A stretch of DNA of 10,622 bases from positions 1 through 10,622 of the forward strand of contig JAFGEY010000240.1 of NCBI GenBank assembly GCA_016931365.1, read 5' to 3'. Under the pieces are notes generated by a model. The model ran no database searches. It saw nothing but the letters and a program-made list of their open reading frames with translations, and was not told where the DNA came from. Position 1 is the first letter of the stretch; each line of letters opens with the position of its first letter. Origin of the DNA: Anaerolineae bacterium. Lineage in GTDB: Bacteria > Chloroflexota > Anaerolineae > JAFGEY01. This document shows, piece by piece, positions 6,832-10,622 of the stretch. The position numbers and the translations under genes were made by a program.

Positions 6832-7893
6832 TTGAATAGAAACGAAATTGCCCGTATCTGTGAGCGTGATGTGCTCGATACTGCTGCCCGGCTGTTCGGT
6901 ACGTCCACGGACCGTTTGAGCAAGTTTGACGATTATGAAGGGTGCGCCAACCTGGTCTACCAGTACGAGCGCGCCGGCCAGCCGCGGGTGCTGCGCGTTT
7001 CCTATCGCCCCGACCGGTCCATGGCGTACATCCAGGCCGAACTGCACTTTATCAACTATCTGGCTGAAGGCGGAGTGCGCGTCTCCAGGCCAGTGCTTTC
7101 CGAAAACGGAAATCTCCTTGAGGTGATTGATGCTGAAGGGATGCCTTTTATCGCCGTGTCCTTTGTCAAAGGACGCGGGATGCGCGTGCCCGATAACGAT
7201 TATCGCTACCGCGAGGGCGTCCCCATGCAGGAATACTTTCAAAACTGGGGGCAGGTGCTCGGCCAGATGCACCGGCTGGCCAAGACATACCAGCCCTTGA
7301 GCAAAGCCATCCGCCGCCCGGAATGGCATGTGTGGGAATATTACAAGGGGTTTCCATACGGGGAACGGCTGCCACTTGTCGGGAGAAAATATGACTGCTT
7401 GATCGCTGAACTGCACGCCCTGCCTCAAGACGTCAACTCTTACGGACTGATCCACAACGATTTTAATGACGGCAATTTCACCGTGGATTACGACAACGGC
7501 GACATCACCGTGTTCGATTTCGACGATTGCTGCTATTTTTGGTTCGTGTACGATCTGGCCTGCGCCTGGGAGGGCGGGGTCGGCTGGGACATGTTCCGCC
7601 CACTGGCCGAGCGTCAGGCCTTTATGGATCGCTACATGGACTGTGTGATGACGGGTTACGCTCGTGAGAACACCTTGAGCGACGAATGGCTGGCACGCCT
7701 GCCGTTGTTTCTGCGCGTGATCCAGATGCAGGAATTGATGCATTTCGCCCAATACCTGGATGAGCCGGATGAAGAATTGCAGGCCAGGCTGCGCTACAAA
7801 ATCTATTGCCTTGAGAACGATATCCCTTACTTGGGCTTTTTCGATAACATCTATTCACCCGAAACGCCTTTCGCTCTGGCGTTACACCGATGA
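6832..7893 (+). CDS. APH/choline kinase-family phosphotransferase
   Basis: A 353-aa protein of the aminoglycoside phosphotransferase / SrkA-like kinase fold. The catalytic loop is GLIHNDFNDGNF, with His208, Asp210 (catalytic base) and Asn215 (HxDxxxxN). The metal-binding block is ITVFDFDDC (Asp229, Asp231, Asp232). The N-lobe carries VLRVSYRPDRS (53-63) and the hinge-like FIAVSFVKG (106-114). Such enzymes transfer ATP phosphate to a hydroxyl on a small molecule or to protein Ser/Thr; the substrate here cannot be told, and it is not close to classical resistance enzymes by eye. The start chosen is TTG at 6832, with GGAG at 6823-6826 and a 5-nt spacer. A GTG at 6781 would add 17 residues but overlaps a TAAAAT box and lacks a ribosome site. 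It is followed after 13 nt by the GNAT fragment and then the hydrolase, probably one transcript. Confidence 0.88.
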   Translation: MNRNEIARICERDVLDTAARLFGTSTDRLSKFDDYEGCANLVYQYERAGQPRVLRVSYRPDRSMAYIQAELHFINYLAEGGVRVSRPVLSENGNLLEVIDAEGMPFIAVSFVKGRGMRVPDNDYRYREGVPMQEYFQNWGQVLGQMHRLAKTYQPLSKAIRRPEWHVWEYYKGFPYGERLPLVGRKYDCLIAELHALPQDVNSYGLIHNDFNDGNFTVDYDNGDITVFDFDDCCYFWFVYDLACAWEGGVGWDMFRPLAERQAFMDRYMDCVMTGYARENTLSDEWLARLPLFLRVIQMQELMHFAQYLDEPDEELQARLRYKIYCLENDIPYLGFFDNIYSPETPFALALHR

Positions 7894-7906
7894 ATCGGGA
7901 GGTGCT

Positions 7907-8428
7907 ATGAGTATCAAATTTCGACATTACAACGACCCGGATGATTATGCGCTTGTGGATCAGTTTCTCATCGAGCATTATCAACCGGGGAACAAAGATG
8001 GAAACTGGCTCGAACCCGCCTGGGAGTACATGCACTGCCACCCCATGCTGGACCGTTCTTCGTTGAACAAGATCGGCATCTGGGAGGATGACGGGCAGAT
8101 CGTTGCCGTCGCGCACTATGAGTCCTCGTTGGGCGAAGCGTTCTTTCAATTTCATCCCGGCTATCGGCATTTGAGACAGCAGATGCTCGACTATGCCGAA
8201 GAAAACCTGTGCGGCCGAGCAGAAGACGGAAAAAGATGCCTGCTGGCTTTTGTCAACGACAACGACGAGGAATTGCCATGTTGTATAAGAAAGAACTGGA
8301 CATCGTTCTTCAAGCGATCGTCACCCGTTGGGGTATACCGGGGTTGGGGATCGGCATTGTGCAAGACGACGAGATCATCTACGCCCAGGGGTTCGGGGTG
8401 CAAAGCCTGGATACCGGCGTGCCGGTGA
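7907..8428 (+). CDS. GNAT-like acetyltransferase, N-terminal part, C-terminus lost and read out of frame into the next gene
   Basis: The ATG at 7907 has the ribosome site GGGAGGT (7897-7903), 13 nt after the phosphotransferase stop. Residues 1-122 (from MSIKFRHYNDPDDYALVDQF through NKIGIWEDDGQIVAVAHYES to LLAFVNDNDEE) resemble the N-terminal part of a family of GNAT acetyltransferases found, from memory, in Paenibacillus, clostridia and Chloroflexota, where proteins are nearer 280-300 aa. After about residue 122 (position 8272) the similarity ends. The remaining 51 residues (CCIRKNWTSFFKRSS...) are merely the +1 frame of the hydrolase gene and have no protein character. The acetyl-CoA-binding motif A (Q/RxxGxG/A) is absent, so the product is unlikely to be an active acetyltransferase. 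Probably a deletion-generated gene remnant that still provides translation coupling to the hydrolase. Confidence 0.75.
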   Translation: MSIKFRHYNDPDDYALVDQFLIEHYQPGNKDGNWLEPAWEYMHCHPMLDRSSLNKIGIWEDDGQIVAVAHYESSLGEAFFQFHPGYRHLRQQMLDYAEENLCGRAEDGKRCLLAFVNDNDEELPCCIRKNWTSFFKRSSPVGVYRGWGSALCKTTRSSTPRGSGCKAWIPACR

Positions 8429-9711
8429 CGCCGGACTCGATTTTTTGCGTGGCCTCCATCGCCAAATGTTTCGTCGCCACCGCAGTGATGCAATTGGTCG
8501 AACAGGGCAGTATCGAGTTGGACGCGCCGCCCGTCCAGTATTTGCCCTATTTCAAGTTGGACGATGCCCGCTGCACCCAGATCACCATCCGGCAGATACT
8601 CAGCCACACCTCGGGCATGCCCGACATGGAGGACGACGAATACGACGCGCTGGTTTCGCATCCCGAAACCGATGACGGCGCCGCCGAACGCTACGTGCGC
8701 AGCCTGAGCGGCCGGAAACTGGTTGCTGCACCGGGCGAGCAATTCCGGTACAGCAACATCGCTTACAACGTGCTGGGGGATCTGATTGCCAAAGTCTCAG
8801 GGCAGACTTTCGAAACCTACATGAAGGAGCACATCCTGCTCCCGGCCGGCATGTCCAGCAGCACCTTTTTGCTGACCGAGGTGGATCGGCGACGGCTGGC
8901 CGTTCCCCATCTTCGCACGCCGGGAATGCGCGTCAATCCCGTCTATCCCTATCACCGCGCCGATGCCCCGGCCAGCTTTTTGCATTCGACGATGGTGGAC
9001 ATGTGCCATTGGGGCATGGCCTGCCTGAACCGGGGCAGCTATCACGGCGGGCGCTTTCTCACTCCGGCCAGCTATGAGTTGATGTGGACTCCGGCTGCCC
9101 GCTGGGGCTATCCGCCGCTCTATGAAGATATGGGGCTTGGCTGGACGCTGGGGCATGTCGACAGGGTGAAAACGGTCAGCCACGGCGGCATGGGGTTCGG
9201 GTGGACGGACTTTTTTACCATTCTGCCTGAAAAAAGACGGGCCGCGGTCATCCTGTGCAACGAAGAGTCTTTTGCGCGCGATCGGATCGTCCAGGCGGTC
9301 ATCCAGGCCATGTTGGATCGAAAACCGCAGGCCGGCACGGTCTCCTGGATGGTGCCGATCAGCCAGGCGCTGCAAAAAGGGGGCATCCAGGCGGCCTATG
9401 CCCGCTATGCCGAACTCAAGGCGAGCGGCACGCAGGAGACGGATTTCGACGCGGACGATCTGGTGAACTTGGTGATCCAACTGTTATGCGTCAAAAAGTG
9501 CGATCTGGCCATCGAGGTGCTAAAGCTAAATATCCAGGCCTTTCCCGAACACACTGAATCGTATCTCTATCTGGCCAATCTCTATCTTCAAGCGGTGAAC
9601 TATGCCGCCAGAGTCAGCGCCCAGGCGGAAGAATGCCTCTTGAAGGTCCTGTCTATTGAGCCCGGCAACACTGCCGCGAGTAAACTGCTGGAAAAAGTCC
9701 GCCGGCAGTAG
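8278..9711 (+). CDS. Beta-lactamase-family (class C-like) serine hydrolase with TPR-like C-terminal extension
   Basis: A 477-aa serine hydrolase of the Pfam 'Beta-lactamase' (PF00144) family. The nucleophile motif is S60-I-A-K63 (CVASIAKCF), the second motif Y158-S-N160 (RYSNIAYNVLG), and the third His302-Gly-Gly (SHGGMGFGW). Other family blocks are ILSHTSGMPD (107-116) and APGEQFRYSN (151-160). Substrates in this family include D-amino-acid peptides, esters and sometimes beta-lactams; none can be assigned here. No signal peptide is visible, so it is probably cytoplasmic, unlike true beta-lactamases. Residues ~360-477 form a helical, TPR-like tail (e.g. CDLAIEVLKLNIQAFPEHTESYLYLANLYL), a possible protein-interaction module. 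The start is the ATG at 8278 with GAGGAA at 8267-8272; an upstream in-frame ATG (8209) lies inside the GNAT coding sequence and would add 23 unlikely residues. It overlaps the out-of-frame tail of the GNAT ORF by 151 nt. Confidence 0.92.
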   Translation: MLYKKELDIVLQAIVTRWGIPGLGIGIVQDDEIIYAQGFGVQSLDTGVPVTPDSIFCVASIAKCFVATAVMQLVEQGSIELDAPPVQYLPYFKLDDARCTQITIRQILSHTSGMPDMEDDEYDALVSHPETDDGAAERYVRSLSGRKLVAAPGEQFRYSNIAYNVLGDLIAKVSGQTFETYMKEHILLPAGMSSSTFLLTEVDRRRLAVPHLRTPGMRVNPVYPYHRADAPASFLHSTMVDMCHWGMACLNRGSYHGGRFLTPASYELMWTPAARWGYPPLYEDMGLGWTLGHVDRVKTVSHGGMGFGWTDFFTILPEKRRAAVILCNEESFARDRIVQAVIQAMLDRKPQAGTVSWMVPISQALQKGGIQAAYARYAELKASGTQETDFDADDLVNLVIQLLCVKKCDLAIEVLKLNIQAFPEHTESYLYLANLYLQAVNYAARVSAQAEECLLKVLSIEPGNTAASKLLEKVRRQ

Positions 9712-9717
9712 GGGCGC

Positions 9718-9748
9718 GGCACGTCAAACTCTGTGAGTTTGACGTGCC
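9718..9748. repeat. Perfect 14-bp-stem hairpin, REP-like or factor-independent stop
   Basis: GGCACGTCAAACTC (9718-9731), loop TGT (9732-9734), GAGTTTGACGTGCC (9735-9748). It begins 6 nt after the hydrolase stop. The flanks GTAGGGGC and GCCCCTGC are nearly complementary too, as in dispersed REP-like hairpins. No U-run follows (CCTGCACC), so it is not a textbook intrinsic terminator, although it may stall polymerase or protect the 3' end of the three-gene mRNA. Confidence 0.7.
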
Positions 9749-9848
9749 CCTGCACCGCCACAATATCCGGACTCGCCAGTACTCGTGCAAACTAATGATG
9801 ATAAGTGACAAACCGGCCCGTGCAAGCAAGTAACCTATCAAATCTTGT

Positions 9849-9876
9849 TTGACGGAGTACTAGCGTCCAGTATTCT
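9849..9876 (+). promoter_or_regulatory. Candidate sigma-70 promoter for the 9904 acetyltransferase gene
   Basis: TTGACG (9849-9854), a 16-bp spacer, then TATTCT (9871-9876) give 5/6 and 4/6 matches. Transcription would start near 9883, shortly before the GGAGGA ribosome site at 9895-9900. This fits independent expression after the hairpin at 9718-9748. Confidence 0.5.
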
Positions 9877-9903
9877 ATCTTGTTGTTTTCAACCGGAGGA
9901 AAG

Positions 9904-10461
9904 ATGAGCACAATACCCGCGGAAACCACCCCTGATATCCACTTTATGCGCATCACCGCCACCACGATGAACCGGGTCTGCGACCTGAGCGAAACGCTCT
10001 CCCCGGCCCAGCGCAACATGGTAGCGGACAATGTGCGTTCGATTGCCGAAGCGCATTTCTCTGAAAGCGTCTGGATGCGCGCGATTTATGCCGATCAGAC
10101 CCCGATTGGCTTCATCATGACCCACACTGGTTCGGATTACGAGGATGGCATTGACTGTCCAGGCGTGTTCCTGTGGCGTTTTATGATCGCGGGGCCCTAC
10201 CAGAGCAAGGGATACGGTAAACGCGCGCTGGAAAAACTGATCCGGCACTTGAAAGCTATGGGCGTGCCGGTGCTGTATACCAGCTGCGGGCAGGGCGAAA
10301 GCAGCCCCGAAGGGTTCTACCGCAAGTTGGGCTTCACGCCCACGGGTGGTTACTATGACCATGAAATCGAGTTGGTCCTGCGCCTGGATACCTATCCACT
10401 CGATATTGCTTTGCATCCCGACGAACACGAGAGAGAAGAGGCGCAATATCTGCCGAACTAG
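9904..10461 (+). CDS. GNAT-family N-acetyltransferase (PaiA/BltD spermine/spermidine-type)
   Basis: A 185-aa single-domain acetyltransferase. Motif A, which grips acetyl-CoA, is FLWRFMIAGPYQSKGYGKRALEKL in two parts (89-112), with Gln100, Gly103 and Gly105 giving QxxGxG. Motif B is SPEGFYRKLGF (134-144), with the Tyr139 usually taken as the general acid. The N-terminal NMVADNVRSIAEAHF and the IYADQTPIGFIM strand are typical of the BltD/PaiA polyamine acetyltransferase branch, so a polyamine or related amine is the most likely substrate; this is family inference. The C-terminal ~25 residues (HPDEHEREEAQYLPN) are acidic and extend beyond the fold. The ATG at 9904 is chosen for its GGAGGA site at 9895-9900; an in-frame start at 9880 overlaps the promoter. 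It is probably monocistronic, with the promoter of the following gene lying right after it. Confidence 0.92.
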   Translation: MSTIPAETTPDIHFMRITATTMNRVCDLSETLSPAQRNMVADNVRSIAEAHFSESVWMRAIYADQTPIGFIMTHTGSDYEDGIDCPGVFLWRFMIAGPYQSKGYGKRALEKLIRHLKAMGVPVLYTSCGQGESSPEGFYRKLGFTPTGGYYDHEIELVLRLDTYPLDIALHPDEHEREEAQYLPN

Positions 10462-10483
10462 TCCCAACGATCCGTACTGATAT

Positions 10484-10512
10484 TTGCACAACCGGCCCGA
10501 TTCAGGTACAAT
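10484..10512 (+). promoter_or_regulatory. Near-consensus sigma-70 promoter for the ComM-like gene
   Basis: TTGCAC (10484-10489), exactly 17 bp, then TACAAT (10507-10512) give 4/6 and 5/6 matches. Initiation is expected near 10519, leaving a leader of about 50 nt before the ATG at 10568. Confidence 0.7.
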
Positions 10513-10567
10513 CTTGAGCACGCATACCAATACCTCATCCTTCGCTAACCCCAACAAAGGATGCCCT

Positions 10568-10622
10568 ATGCTCGCTCAAGTGACCAGTTGCGCCGTCGTC
10601 GGCCTGGAAGGCGCGCCGATCC
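10568..10622 (+). CDS. comM: ComM/YifB-type Mg-chelatase-like AAA+ protein, first 18 codons only
   Basis: The ATG at 10568 has AAAGGA about 6 nt upstream and reads MLAQVTSCAVVGLEGAPI to the window edge. This opening (MLA-x-V-x-S-x-A-VVGLEG) is the characteristic N-terminus of the YifB/ComM family, AAA+ helicase-like proteins with an N-terminal Lon-like domain that promote branch migration during natural transformation. A strong promoter lies just upstream. Only 18 residues are visible, so the identification rests on this signature alone. Confidence 0.72.
   Translation, partial: MLAQVTSCAVVGLEGAPI

Noticed and set aside
6634..7752. 372-aa minus-strand ORF opposite the phosphotransferase gene
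   Set aside because: The opposite frame encodes a protein with full APH motifs and a ribosome site. The antisense translation is His/Val-rich without recognisable motifs, typical of a high-G+C shadow frame.
8191..9480. Two long minus-strand ORFs opposite the serine hydrolase
   Set aside because: The plus strand carries SxxK, YSN and HGG in order; the antisense frames are compositionally biased shadows.
10561..10567. ATG at 10561 as the start of the right-edge gene
   Set aside because: It is out of frame with the ComM-like reading, and the ribosome site spacing favours 10568.
1..10622. CRISPR array, tRNA or rRNA gene
   Set aside because: No regularly spaced repeat-spacer series, no cloverleaf-like sequence and no rRNA signature was seen on either strand.

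Overview
This is a bacterial chromosomal accessory region. It has a moderately high G+C content, Shine-Dalgarno sites ahead of most genes, and signalling or small-molecule-modifying genes around a decayed insertion sequence. The large cyclase / STAND ATPase / LuxR protein and the general mix of genes fit Chloroflexota (Anaerolineae-like) best. That is inferred from protein style; no rRNA or other phylogenetic marker is present, and Actinobacteria also carry such cyclase fusions.

Left half (minus strand, read right to left): a 988-aa regulator (5776 to 2810) joins a class III adenylate cyclase domain, an NB-ARC-like ATPase, a TPR-like helical region and a LuxR-type DNA-binding domain. It is followed by a small cyclic-nucleotide-binding protein (2666 to 2088), a 372-aa uncharacterised protein with a four-cysteine cluster (2032 to 914), and an uncharacterised protein that runs off the left edge (878 to 1). 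The last three are closely packed (55 and 35 nt gaps) and are probably cotranscribed. A gap of 143 nt containing two sets of helically phased direct repeats separates them from the cyclase gene. The cyclase keeps all six catalytic positions, and the neighbouring protein keeps the Glu and Arg that hold cyclic nucleotide phosphate. The pair therefore looks like a self-contained cyclic-nucleotide signalling module.

Middle (5777-6831): a leader and promoter region for the cyclase gene, with a 10-bp palindrome over the predicted transcription start. Next comes the C-terminal piece of an IS110-family transposase (6172-6657), with a perfect 17-bp palindrome at its broken left edge.

Right half (plus strand): a three-gene unit. 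It holds an APH/choline-kinase-type phosphotransferase (TTG start at 6832), the N-terminal part of a GNAT acetyltransferase (7907), and a beta-lactamase-fold serine hydrolase with a TPR-like tail (8278-9711). The acetyltransferase homology stops exactly where the hydrolase begins; from there its frame continues out of phase through the hydrolase start, which suggests a deletion fusion. A perfect 14-bp-stem hairpin lies just after the hydrolase stop. A PaiA/BltD-like acetyltransferase with its own promoter follows (9904-10461). At the right edge a near-consensus promoter drives the first 18 codons of a ComM/YifB-type Mg-chelatase-like protein.
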